DNA from: Actinomadura atramentaria DSM 43919
Lineage (GTDB): Bacteria; Actinomycetota; Actinomycetes; Streptosporangiales; Streptosporangiaceae
Direction: 5' to 3'
DNA length: 64,000 nt
NCBI RefSeq assembly: GCF_000381885.1
Contig: NZ_KB907219.1
Coordinates: forward strand, 62,001 to 126,000
Position numbers and translations under genes: made by a program. Shown here one piece after another: positions 18,294 to 26,427 of this stretch. The stretch's first letter is position 1; every line of letters begins with the position of its first letter. Under the pieces are notes generated by a model. It was not told the origin of the DNA and did not search any database. It saw nothing but the letters and a program-made list of their open reading frames with translations.

Positions 18294-19793
18294 ATGGGAG
18301 AGCCGGGGACGCCGCCCCGGGGGAGCGGCGGGGCGGTCCCGCCGCGACCGCCCGCCGACGACGCCGTTCCGGCCGCCGCCGATCCCGCGGGCGGGCGGCT
18401 CGGGCTCCCGCAGGCCACCGCGCTGCTGGTCGGCAACGTCGTCGGCGCCGGGATCTTCCTGCTCCCCGCCTCGCTCGCCGCGATCGGCACGATCAGCCTC
18501 GGCGTCCTGGTCGTCGCGACCGCCGGGGCGCTCGCGCTCGCCCTGGTCTTCGGCCGCCTCGGCGCGCGCATCCCGGCGGCGGGCGGCCCGTACGCCTACA
18601 CCCGCGACGCGTTCGGCGAGTTCGCCGGGTTCTGGTCGGCCTGGTCGTTCTGGCTGACGGCCTGGGGCGGCAACGCCGGGGTCGCCGTCGCCTGGATCGG
18701 CTACGTCGAGTACTTCACCGGCCACCACGGCGCGTTCTGCAGCATCGCGATCGGCCTCGCCGGGATCTGGACGCCCGCCCTGGCGAACCTCGCGGGTGCC
18801 CGGACCGTCGGCCGGGTCCAGCTCGCCACGGCCGCCGTGACGTTCGCGCCGCTGCTGCTGGTCGTCCTCGCCGGGCCGTTCTCGCTCTCCCCGGCCGGGC
18901 TCGGCCCGTTCACGGCGGGCGGCGGGTCGGCGTGGGACGCGGCGTGGCTCGCCGCCGGCCTCATCCTCTTCCTGTTCTCCGGGATGGAGAGCGCGACGAT
19001 CCTCGGCGGGCGGCTCGCGGACCCCGCACGCGACATCGGCCGCGCCAGCGTGCTCGGCGTCGCGCTGTGCGGCGGGCTGTACCTGCTCGCGACCGCCGCC
19101 GTGTTTGGAACGGTCCCGCACGACCGGCTCGTCCACTCCGGCGCGCCCTTCGCCGACGCCATCGAGGCGATGTTCGGCGGCGGCGCGGGCGGCGCGGTCT
19201 TCGGCCCGCTCGTCGCGGGCTGCGCCGCGCTGTCGGCGATCGGCGGGATGAACGGCTGGACGATGCTCGTCGGCGAGATGCCGCTGGCCGCCGCCCGCGA
19301 CGGCCTGTTCCCCGCCGCGTTCGGCCGGGTGACGCGGCGCGGCGTCCCCGTCGCCGGAATCCTCACCGGCTCCGTCCTGACCTCGCTGCTGCTGCTGTTC
19401 GCCTACGCCTCGAAGAACGCGTTCAACACGATCCTGCTGTTCGCGTCCTTCACCGCCGCCGTCCCGTACTTCTTCTCCGCGTCCGCGCAGCTCTTCTGGT
19501 ACGTGGCGGGCGGGCGCGGGGCGGGCGGCCGCCGGGTGCGCGGGCGCCGGGTCGCGGTGGACCTCGTCCCGGCCGTCGCGGCGCTGCTGTTCGCGTTCGC
19601 GATGGTCTACGGGTCGGGGGAGCGGGCCGTGCTGCTCGGCGTCCTCGCGCTGCTGGCGGGCGTGCCCGTCTACATCTGGACCAAGGCGCGGCGCGGCGAG
19701 TACGGGCCGGCCGACCACGGGCCCGCCGACCACGGGCCCGCCGACCACGGGCCGACCGAACGCCCCGAACTGCCGGTGTCCCCGGCGTCCTGA
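18294..19793 (+). CDS. APA-family amino-acid antiporter, likely arginine/ornithine exchanger
   Basis: 499 residues, about 12 membrane helices. The first helix motif GNVVGAGIFLLPASLA is typical of the AdiC/ArcD-like basic amino acid/polyamine antiporters. ATG 18294 follows GGGGGGAC. It begins a rightward run with arcA, arcB and arcC, which makes arginine import in exchange for ornithine the most likely role. The C terminus carries three perfect GPADH repeats and a partial fourth. Other APC substrates cannot be excluded. Confidence 0.82.
   Translation: MGEPGTPPRGSGGAVPPRPPADDAVPAAADPAGGRLGLPQATALLVGNVVGAGIFLLPASLAAIGTISLGVLVVATAGALALALVFGRLGARIPAAGGPYAYTRDAFGEFAGFWSAWSFWLTAWGGNAGVAVAWIGYVEYFTGHHGAFCSIAIGLAGIWTPALANLAGARTVGRVQLATAAVTFAPLLLVVLAGPFSLSPAGLGPFTAGGGSAWDAAWLAAGLILFLFSGMESATILGGRLADPARDIGRASVLGVALCGGLYLLATAAVFGTVPHDRLVHSGAPFADAIEAMFGGGAGGAVFGPLVAGCAALSAIGGMNGWTMLVGEMPLAAARDGLFPAAFGRVTRRGVPVAGILTGSVLTSLLLLFAYASKNAFNTILLFASFTAAVPYFFSASAQLFWYVAGGRGAGGRRVRGRRVAVDLVPAVAALLFAFAMVYGSGERAVLLGVLALLAGVPVYIWTKARRGEYGPADHGPADHGPADHGPTERPELPVSPAS
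19704..19757 (+). repeat. 15-bp tandem repeat inside the antiporter gene (GPADH units)
   Basis: Three near-identical 15-bp units (GGG-CC[GC]-GCC-GAC-CAC) at 19704-19748 and a partial fourth encode GPADH-GPADH-GPADH-GP near the C terminus of the antiporter, on its cytoplasmic tail. The low divergence suggests recent slippage expansion. Confidence 0.8.
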
Positions 19794-19843
19794 CCCGCCC
19801 GGCGGCGCCCGCCGCCGGCGATCCGCCACGGGAGGTGGCCGCG

Positions 19844-21088
19844 ATGCCGTTCCACGTCGACTCCGAGGTCGGCCGACTGCGGCAGGTGCTGCTGCACCGG
19901 CCGGAGCTGTCGCTGAAGCGGCTGACGCCGTCCAACGCCGGGGACCTGCTGTTCGACGACGTGCTGTGGGTGCGGCGCGCCGAGGAGGAGCACGCGGAGT
20001 TCGAGGAGGTCCTGCGCGCCCGCGGCGTCCGCGTCCTCCTGCTGGCGGACCTGCTGCGCGAGACCGTCGAGATCCCCGACGCGCGCAAGCACGTCCTCGA
20101 CCACGCCGTCGACCCGCGCGCGTTCGGTCCGCTGGCGGTGGACACCGTCCGCAACGCGCTCGACGCGATGAGCCCCGCCGAGCTGACGTCGTTCCTCATC
20201 GGCGGCATCACCAAGCGCGAGCTGCTGGAGCGCGCCCCTGCCCCGGCGTCGGTGGCGTTCGCGGCGCTCGGCCCGGACGCGTTCCTGCTGCAGCCGCTGC
20301 CGAACCACCTGTTCACCCGCGACACGTCCTGCTGGATCTACGACGGCGTCTCGATCAACGCGATGCGCAAGAAGGCCCGGTCCCGCGAGACCGTCCACAT
20401 GGAGGCGATCTACCGCTGGCACCCGCTGTTCGCCGACGGGTACGGGCGGCCGGACGCGCCGGACGGCTTCCACGTCTGGACCGAGGGCACCGCGGCGGCC
20501 CCCGCGACGATCGAGGGCGGCGACGTCCTGGTCATCGGCGACGGCGCGGTCCTGGTCGGCATGAGCGAGCGGACGCGCCCGCAGGCCGTCGAGATGCTGG
20601 CGCGGTCGCTGTTCGCCGGGGGCGCGTGCGACCGGATCGTGGCGCTGCGGATGCCGGAGAAGCGGGCGTTCATGCATCTGGACACCGTCATGACGATGGT
20701 CGACCACGGCGTCTTCACCCGGTACGCGGGGATGGGCGACCTGCCGTCCTTCACCGTCCGGCCGGGCGACACGGCCAAGGAGCTGCGGATCACCGAGCAC
20801 CCGGCGGCGGAGATGCGGCGCGTCATCGCGGCGGCGCTGGAGCTGGACCGGATCACGATCCTCACCGCCGAGCAGGACGTGTTCTCCGCCGAGCGCGAGC
20901 AGTGGGACGACGGCTCCAACGTCCTGGCCGTCGAACCCGGCGTCGTCATCGCCTACGAGCGCAACACCACGACCAACGCGCACCTGGAGCGGCACGGCGT
21001 CGAGGTCCTGACGATCCGGGGCAGCGAGCTCGGCCGCGGCCGGGGCGGCCCGCGCTGCATGAGCTGCCCGCTGGAACGGGACGCGTGA
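19844..21088 (+). CDS. arcA: Arginine deiminase
   Basis: 414 residues. It hydrolyses arginine to citrulline and ammonia, the first step of the ADI pathway that yields ATP without respiration. The active-site parts are visible: FTRDTS, the EGGD glutamate, HLDT with the catalytic histidine, and the nucleophile C405 in GGPRCMSCP close to the C terminus. ATG 19844 has GGAGG upstream. It sits 50 bp after the antiporter gene and 53 bp before the carbamoyltransferase gene. Confidence 0.96.
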   Translation: MPFHVDSEVGRLRQVLLHRPELSLKRLTPSNAGDLLFDDVLWVRRAEEEHAEFEEVLRARGVRVLLLADLLRETVEIPDARKHVLDHAVDPRAFGPLAVDTVRNALDAMSPAELTSFLIGGITKRELLERAPAPASVAFAALGPDAFLLQPLPNHLFTRDTSCWIYDGVSINAMRKKARSRETVHMEAIYRWHPLFADGYGRPDAPDGFHVWTEGTAAAPATIEGGDVLVIGDGAVLVGMSERTRPQAVEMLARSLFAGGACDRIVALRMPEKRAFMHLDTVMTMVDHGVFTRYAGMGDLPSFTVRPGDTAKELRITEHPAAEMRRVIAAALELDRITILTAEQDVFSAEREQWDDGSNVLAVEPGVVIAYERNTTTNAHLERHGVEVLTIRGSELGRGRGGPRCMSCPLERDA

Positions 21089-21141
21089 CGGGACCGGCCG
21101 CGGGGCACGTGACAGGCGAGCGGGAGAACGGAGCGCACGAC

Positions 21142-22143
21142 ATGGCATTCAATCTGCGGGGCCGCAGCTACCTGCGGGAGCTGGACCTCACGCCGAAGGA
21201 GTTCCTGTTCCTCGTCGACCTCGCCGCCGACCTCAAGGCCGCCAAGTACGCGGGCACCGAGCGGCCCCGGCTGACCGGCAAGAACATCGCGCTGATCTTC
21301 GAGAAGACCTCGACGCGGACCCGCTGCTCGTTCGAGGTCGCCGCGCACGACCAGGGCGCGCACGTCACGTACCTGGACCCGAGCGGGTCGCAGATCGGGC
21401 ACAAGGAGTCGATGAAGGACAGCGCGCGCGTCCTCGGCCGCCTCTACGACGCGATCGAGTACCGGGGGTCGCGGCAGGCGTACGCCGAGGAGCTGGCGCG
21501 GTACTCCGGCGTCCCGGTCTGGAACGGCCTCACCGACGACTGGCATCCGACCCAGATGCTCGCCGACATCCTCACGATGCGCGAGCACTCCGACAAGCCG
21601 CTGGACAAGGTCACCTACGCCTACCTCGGGGACGCCCGGAACAACATGGGTCACTCCTACGTCGCGGCGGGCGCGCTCTGCGGGATGGACGTCCGGATCG
21701 TCGCGCCCCGCGAACTGTGGCCGGACGAGGACACGGTCCTCAAACCCGCCCGCGAGGTCGCGGCGCGGACCGGCGCGGACATCGTCCTCACCGAGGACGT
21801 GGCGGCGGGCGTGCGCGGCGCGGACTTCGTCCTCACCGACGTCTGGGTGTCGATGGGCGAGCCCGCCGAGGTGTGGGACGACCGCGTCCGGATGCTCAAG
21901 CCGTACCAGGTCAACGCCGACGTCCTGCGCGCCACCGGCAACCCGGACGTGAAGTTCATGCACTGCCTCCCGGCCTTCCACGACCGGCACACCGTCGTCG
22001 GCGAGGACATCTACCGCCGGACGGGCCTGGACGCGCTGGAGGTCACCGACGAGGTGTTCGAGTCGGACGCCTCGATCGTCTTCGACGAGGCCGAGAACCG
22101 CATGCACACGATCAAGGCCGTCATGGTCGCGACGCTGGCCTGA
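21142..22143 (+). CDS. arcB: Ornithine carbamoyltransferase (catabolic)
   Basis: 333 residues. In this pathway it phosphorolyses citrulline to ornithine and carbamoyl phosphate. The carbamoyl-phosphate motif STRTR, the DDWHPTQ segment and the ornithine-loop/catalytic HCLPAFHD are intact. ATG 21142 is preferred to the in-frame upstream GTG because GGAG lies 8 bases before it. Position between arcA and arcC makes the catabolic role more likely than biosynthesis, although sequence alone does not separate ArcB from ArgF. Confidence 0.94.
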   Translation: MAFNLRGRSYLRELDLTPKEFLFLVDLAADLKAAKYAGTERPRLTGKNIALIFEKTSTRTRCSFEVAAHDQGAHVTYLDPSGSQIGHKESMKDSARVLGRLYDAIEYRGSRQAYAEELARYSGVPVWNGLTDDWHPTQMLADILTMREHSDKPLDKVTYAYLGDARNNMGHSYVAAGALCGMDVRIVAPRELWPDEDTVLKPAREVAARTGADIVLTEDVAAGVRGADFVLTDVWVSMGEPAEVWDDRVRMLKPYQVNADVLRATGNPDVKFMHCLPAFHDRHTVVGEDIYRRTGLDALEVTDEVFESDASIVFDEAENRMHTIKAVMVATLA

Positions 22144-22155
22144 GAGGGGGACCGG

Positions 22156-23091
22156 ATGCGCATCGTCGCCGCCCTCGGGGGCAACGCGCTCATGCGGCGC
22201 GGGGACAGGCCCGACGCGGACCTGCAGCGCACGAACGTCATGTCCGCCGTCCGGTCGCTCGCGCCGCTCGCCGAACGGCACGAGCTGATCATCACGCACG
22301 GGAACGGCCCGCAGGTCGGGGTGCTGGCGCTGGAGAGCGTCCTGGACCCGAACCTGACGCGGCCGTACCCGCTCGACACGATCGGCGCCGAGACGCAGGG
22401 CATGATCGGCTACTGGATCCTCCAGGCGCTGCAGAACGCGCTCCCCGGCCGCCAGGTCATCGCGATGATCAACCAGACGCTGGTGTCGGCGGTCGACCCG
22501 GCGTTCGACGACCCCGCCAAGTTCGTCGGCCAGGTGTACTCGCAGGAGGAGGCGAACAAGCTCGCCCGCGAGTACGGCTGGACGGTCAAGCCGGACGGCG
22601 ACCACTGGCGGCGCGTCGTCCCCTCGCCGAAACCGGTGCGGGTCGTGGAGACCCGGCTGATCCGCGAGCTGGTGCGCGGCGGCACCGTCGTGGTCTGCGC
22701 GGGCGGCGGGGGCGTCCCGGTGTTCCGCAACGACGTGGGCCAGCTCGAGGGCGTCGAGGCGGTGATCGACAAGGACCTGACGGCGGCCGTCCTCGCGGAG
22801 ATGCTGGAGGCCGACGCGTTCCTGATCCTCACCGACGTCCCGCGCGTCATGCGCCGGTTCGGGACGCCCGAGCAGGACGAGATCAAGCACACCACGCCCC
22901 ACGAGCTGCGCTCGCAGGACTTCCCGGCCGGGTCGATGGGCCCGAAGGTCGAGGCCGCCGCCGGGTTCGTCGAGCGCACCGGCGACATGGCGGCGATCGG
23001 CCGCCTCGACCAGTGCGTCCACATCCTCGAGGGCACGGCGGGCACGATCGTCACCCCGAACGCCACCTGGCCGCTGACCAGCACGCTCTAG
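22156..23091 (+). CDS. arcC: Carbamate kinase
   Basis: 311 residues, amino-acid-kinase fold. It transfers phosphate from carbamoyl phosphate to ADP, the ATP-yielding last step of the arginine deiminase pathway. Supporting motifs are VAALGGNAL at the N terminus, THGNGPQVG, CAGGGGVPV and DKDLTAAVLA, and GSMGPKVEAA near the end. It starts 12 bp after arcB with AGAGGGGGA as ribosome site, so it is co-translated with the upstream genes. Confidence 0.95.
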   Translation: MRIVAALGGNALMRRGDRPDADLQRTNVMSAVRSLAPLAERHELIITHGNGPQVGVLALESVLDPNLTRPYPLDTIGAETQGMIGYWILQALQNALPGRQVIAMINQTLVSAVDPAFDDPAKFVGQVYSQEEANKLAREYGWTVKPDGDHWRRVVPSPKPVRVVETRLIRELVRGGTVVVCAGGGGVPVFRNDVGQLEGVEAVIDKDLTAAVLAEMLEADAFLILTDVPRVMRRFGTPEQDEIKHTTPHELRSQDFPAGSMGPKVEAAAGFVERTGDMAAIGRLDQCVHILEGTAGTIVTPNATWPLTSTL

Positions 23092-23176
23092 ACCCGACGT
23101 CCCCCGGCGTCCACCCCCGTCGACCGACCCCTCCGCCGTCCGGCGGGGGACCGCACGAACGGGAAGGGGGACGCCG

Positions 23177-24619
23177 TTGAACGCAGGCGCGCACCCGCTG
23201 CTGCACAGCCTCCTGCGGACCAAACCGGTCGGCGACATCGTCAAGGAGGGCGGCGAGGGCGAGGGCGGCGAGCTGAAGCGCTCGATGAGCCTGCTCCAGC
23301 TCACGCTGTTCAGCGTCGGCGCGACGCTCGGCACCGGCATCTTCGTCGTGCTCGGCGAGGCGGTGCCGCTCGCCGGGCCGGCCGTCGTGCTGTCCTTCCT
23401 GCTCGCCGCGTTCACCGCGATGTTCTCCGCGCTGTCGTACGCGGAGCTGGCCGGGACGATCCCGGTCTCCGGCTCGTCCTACTCCTACGCCTACGCCACC
23501 CTCGGCGAGCTGATCGCCTGGGTGAGCGGCTGGTGCCTGCTGCTGGAGTACGCGGTGTCGGTGTCGGCGGTCGCGGTCGGCTGGGGCCAGTACCTCAACG
23601 ACCTGTTCGACCAGGCGTTCGGCTTCACGCTCCCGGCGGCGATCAGCAGCCCGCCGGGCGACGGCGGCGTCGTCAACATCCCCGCCGTCGTGATCGTGCT
23701 GCTCGCGACGTTCCTGCTGCTGCGCGGGACGTCCGAGAGCGCCGTCGCGAACACGATCATGGTCCTGCTGAAGATCGGCATCCTGCTGTTCTTCTGCGCG
23801 GTGGCGTTCACCGCGTTCCAGAGCAAGAACACCCAGCCGTTCGCGCCGATGGGCTTCGCCGGGCTCAGCGCCGCCGGATCGAAGGTGTTCTTCTCCTACA
23901 TCGGCTTCGACGCCGCCTCCACCGCCGGCGAGGAGGCCCGCAACCCGCGCCGGGACCTGCCGCTGGCCATCGTGTTCTCGCTCGCGATCGTCACGACCGT
24001 GTACGTGCTCGTCGCGCTCGCCGCCGTCGGGGCCATGCCGCTCGGGGAGTTCGACGCCGAGGGCAGCGAGGCGTCGCTGTCCACCGTGCTCGAACGCGCC
24101 ACCGGGCAGTCGTGGCCGTCGATCATCCTGTCCCTCGGCGCGGTCATCGCCATCGCCAGCGTCGTCCTGACCGTCATGTACGGGCAGACCCGCATCCTGT
24201 TCGCGATGTCGCGCGACGGGCTCGTCCCGCCGATCTTCCAGCGGGTGAACCCGCGCACCCAGGTCCCGCTGGCCAACACGCTGATCGTCGCGGCGTTCAT
24301 CTCCGTGCTCGGCGCGGCCGTCCCGCTCGGCCAGCTCACCGACGCCACCAGCATCGGCACGCTGTTCGCGTTCGCGATGGTCAACGTCGGCGTCATCGTG
24401 CTGCGCCGCACGAAACCGGACATGCCGCGCAGCTTCCACACGCCGCTGTTCCCCGTCACGCCGCTGCTCGGCGTCGGGTTCTGCGTCTACCTCATGGTCA
24501 AGCTGAGCGGCGTCACCTGGGGCGTGTTCGCGCTCTGGACGCTCGGCGGCCTGCTCGCCTACTTCCTCTACGGCCGCCGGCACTCCCGGCTCGCCCGCGA
24601 TCCCGGAGGGACGTCATGA
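23177..24619 (+). CDS. APC-family cationic amino-acid permease
   Basis: 480 residues, 12 or more hydrophobic helices. GATLGTGIFVVLGEAV and AGPAVVLSFLLAAFTAMFSALSYAELA are characteristic of the YfnA/CAT branch of the APC superfamily; KVFFSYIGFDAASTAGEEARNPRRDLP is the conserved loop. The start is TTG 23177, with GGGAAGGGGG upstream. A short hairpin (CCGCCG-TC-CGGCGG, 23133-23146) lies in the gap after arcC. As the second transporter in the locus it may import arginine or another basic amino acid. The downstream gene overlaps by ATGA. Confidence 0.88.
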   Translation: MNAGAHPLLHSLLRTKPVGDIVKEGGEGEGGELKRSMSLLQLTLFSVGATLGTGIFVVLGEAVPLAGPAVVLSFLLAAFTAMFSALSYAELAGTIPVSGSSYSYAYATLGELIAWVSGWCLLLEYAVSVSAVAVGWGQYLNDLFDQAFGFTLPAAISSPPGDGGVVNIPAVVIVLLATFLLLRGTSESAVANTIMVLLKIGILLFFCAVAFTAFQSKNTQPFAPMGFAGLSAAGSKVFFSYIGFDAASTAGEEARNPRRDLPLAIVFSLAIVTTVYVLVALAAVGAMPLGEFDAEGSEASLSTVLERATGQSWPSIILSLGAVIAIASVVLTVMYGQTRILFAMSRDGLVPPIFQRVNPRTQVPLANTLIVAAFISVLGAAVPLGQLTDATSIGTLFAFAMVNVGVIVLRRTKPDMPRSFHTPLFPVTPLLGVGFCVYLMVKLSGVTWGVFALWTLGGLLAYFLYGRRHSRLARDPGGTS

Positions 24620-25536
24620 CCGAACCGCGCGTCCTGGTCGGCTACGCGCCCGACGACCGGGGCGACGACGCGCTCGCCCTCGCCGTCCGGTACGCCCGCG
24701 CGACCGGCGCGGCGCTGACCGCCGCCCACGTCCGCCCGCCCGGCTGGCCCGCGCGCGGCCCCGCGTCCGTGGACGCCGAGTGGACGTCCTACCTGCGCGA
24801 GCAGTCCACCGCCGTCCTCGACCGCGCCGCCGAACGGCTCGCCGGGACGGGCCTGGAGCGGTCCGCCGCCTACGTCTCCCACGCCCACCGGGGCAGTGGC
24901 CGCGGCCTCGCCGAGGTCGCCCGCGACGCCGGCGCGGGCACGATCGTGATCGGCTCCGCCCCGCGCGGCCGGCGCGGCCGGATCGCCATCGGCAGCACCG
25001 CCGACCAGCTCCTGCACGGCGCGCCCGCGCCCGTCCTGCTGGCCCCGCGCGGCTACGCCGAGGACCCGCCGGACGCGCTGACCCGGCTCACCGTCGCCTA
25101 CCGGCGCGGGCGCGGGACGCGCGGCCCGCTCGCTGCCGCCGCCCGGCTCGGCGCGGACCTCGGCGTGCCCGTCCGGCTGGTGTCGCTGGTGCTGCACCCG
25201 GCGGGGCTGCCCGCGCGGTTCCGGGGCGGGTCGGCCGACGTCGTCGCCCGGCAGCGCGCCGAGGCCGAGCAGGATCTGGAGAGCGCGGCCGAGGCGGTGC
25301 GCGCCGACCTCGCCGCCGGGCCGACCGCCGTGCCGGTGGAGACGGTCGCGGCGGACGGCGCCGGAATCCCGGCGGCCCTCGGCTCCGTCCCGATGGAGCC
25401 GGGTGAGATCCTGGCGTGCCAGTCGAGCCACGACGGGCCCCTCCGGAAGGTGTTCCTGGGCGAAAGTTCCGGAAAAATCGTTCGGGCGGCCTGCTGCCCG
25501 GTCGTGGTCCTGCCGCGCGGGACGACCGCCGAATGA
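24616..25536 (+). CDS. Universal stress protein, two tandem Usp domains
   Basis: 306 residues. The first Usp domain (about 1-150) ends in the nucleotide-binding pattern GSAPRGRRGRIAIGSTADQLLHGAPAPVLL; the second (about 155-306) ends GESSGKIVRAACCPVVVLP. Two-domain Usp proteins are common in actinobacteria and are often induced by hypoxia. ATG overlaps the permease stop, so its expression is tied to the arginine-deiminase locus, which suggests a response to low oxygen or energy stress. Confidence 0.88.
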   Translation: MTEPRVLVGYAPDDRGDDALALAVRYARATGAALTAAHVRPPGWPARGPASVDAEWTSYLREQSTAVLDRAAERLAGTGLERSAAYVSHAHRGSGRGLAEVARDAGAGTIVIGSAPRGRRGRIAIGSTADQLLHGAPAPVLLAPRGYAEDPPDALTRLTVAYRRGRGTRGPLAAAARLGADLGVPVRLVSLVLHPAGLPARFRGGSADVVARQRAEAEQDLESAAEAVRADLAAGPTAVPVETVAADGAGIPAALGSVPMEPGEILACQSSHDGPLRKVFLGESSGKIVRAACCPVVVLPRGTTAE

Positions 25537-25562
25537 CGCGGCGTGGAAGCCTTTTCGCCTAC

Positions 25563-25581
25563 TTAGGTAAGGCTTGCCTGC
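25563..25581. promoter_or_regulatory. IdeR/DtxR-type iron box upstream of sufR
   Basis: TTAGGTAAGGCTTGCCTGC closely matches the actinobacterial iron-box consensus TTAGGTTAGGCTAACCTAA. The core AGGTAAG-G-CTTGCCT is a near-perfect inverted repeat. It is 61 bp upstream of the sufR start, in the only gap before the suf operon, so iron-dependent control by an IdeR-like repressor is likely. Confidence 0.65.
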
Positions 25582-25641
25582 GTGAGGGACGACATCGGAG
25601 ATCCGTTGGTGGGCGGGAAGTAATTACGGCACACTGATGTT

Positions 25642-26427
25642 GTGAAAAACGTGAGCGAGGAACCGACCACCGCCGGAGCCGCCGACGCGCGGCCCGCCGG
25701 CGCGCCGTCGGGCGCCGGGCAGGGCGAGCGCGACACGCGCGCCCGGGTCGCCCGGCTCATCCTCGAGCACGGGCCCGTCACGGCGTCCGCGCTGGGGGAC
25801 CTGGTGGGCCTCACGCCCGCCGCCGTCCGCCGCCACCTGGACGCCCTGCTCGCCGAGGGCATGATCGAGGTCCGCCGCGCCCGGCCGCAGCCGCGGCGCG
25901 GCCGCGGCCGCCCGGCCAAGTGGTTCGCCATCACCGAGTCCGGCCGCAGCGCCTTCGTCCACGCCTACGACGACCTGGCCACCAGCGCGCTGCGCTTCCT
26001 CGCCGAGACGGCGGGCGAGCGCGCGGTCGCGGAGTTCGCGCGGCGGCAGATCGCCGAACTGGAGCGCAGGCACCGCCCCGCGGTGCAGGCCGCCCCGCCC
26101 CACCAGCGGGTCCGTAGACTGGCCGAGGCCCTGTCCGGCGACGGCTACGCCGCCGCCGCGGGCAAGGCCCCGCCGCCCGGGGGCGGCGAGCAGCTCTGCC
26201 AGCACCACTGCCCGGTCGCGCACGTCGCGGCCGAGTTCCCCCAGCTCTGCGAGGCCGAGACCGAGGCGTTCAGCCGGATGCTCGGCACGCCCGTGCAGCG
26301 GCTCGCGACCATCGCCCACGGCGACGGCATCTGCACGACCCACGTCAGCCCGCGCTCCCTGTGCCAGGGGGAGCGGACGGACGTGCCGACCACTGACGAC
26401 GAGGAGTCCGGGAGGACCTCCCTATGA
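25642..26427 (+). CDS. sufR: SufR-type Fe-S-sensing transcriptional regulator of the suf operon
   Basis: 261 residues. An N-terminal winged helix-turn-helix (about 35-105, including TASALGDLVGLTPAAVRRHLDAL and the wing RRGRGRPAKWFAIT) precedes a cysteine-bearing sensor region. Cysteines C186, C190, C203 and C231 fit the ligands expected for a labile Fe-S cluster. Family members repress suf when the cluster is bound and release DNA when Fe-S demand rises. It is first in the operon and overlaps sufB by ATGA. The GTG start is weakly supported (no clear ribosome site). Confidence 0.92.
   Translation: MKNVSEEPTTAGAADARPAGAPSGAGQGERDTRARVARLILEHGPVTASALGDLVGLTPAAVRRHLDALLAEGMIEVRRARPQPRRGRGRPAKWFAITESGRSAFVHAYDDLATSALRFLAETAGERAVAEFARRQIAELERRHRPAVQAAPPHQRVRRLAEALSGDGYAAAAGKAPPPGGGEQLCQHHCPVAHVAAEFPQLCEAETEAFSRMLGTPVQRLATIAHGDGICTTHVSPRSLCQGERTDVPTTDDEESGRTSL

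Noticed and set aside
19704..19757. CRISPR-like repeat array
   Set aside because: Units are 15 bp, contiguous without spacers, and in frame within the antiporter gene.
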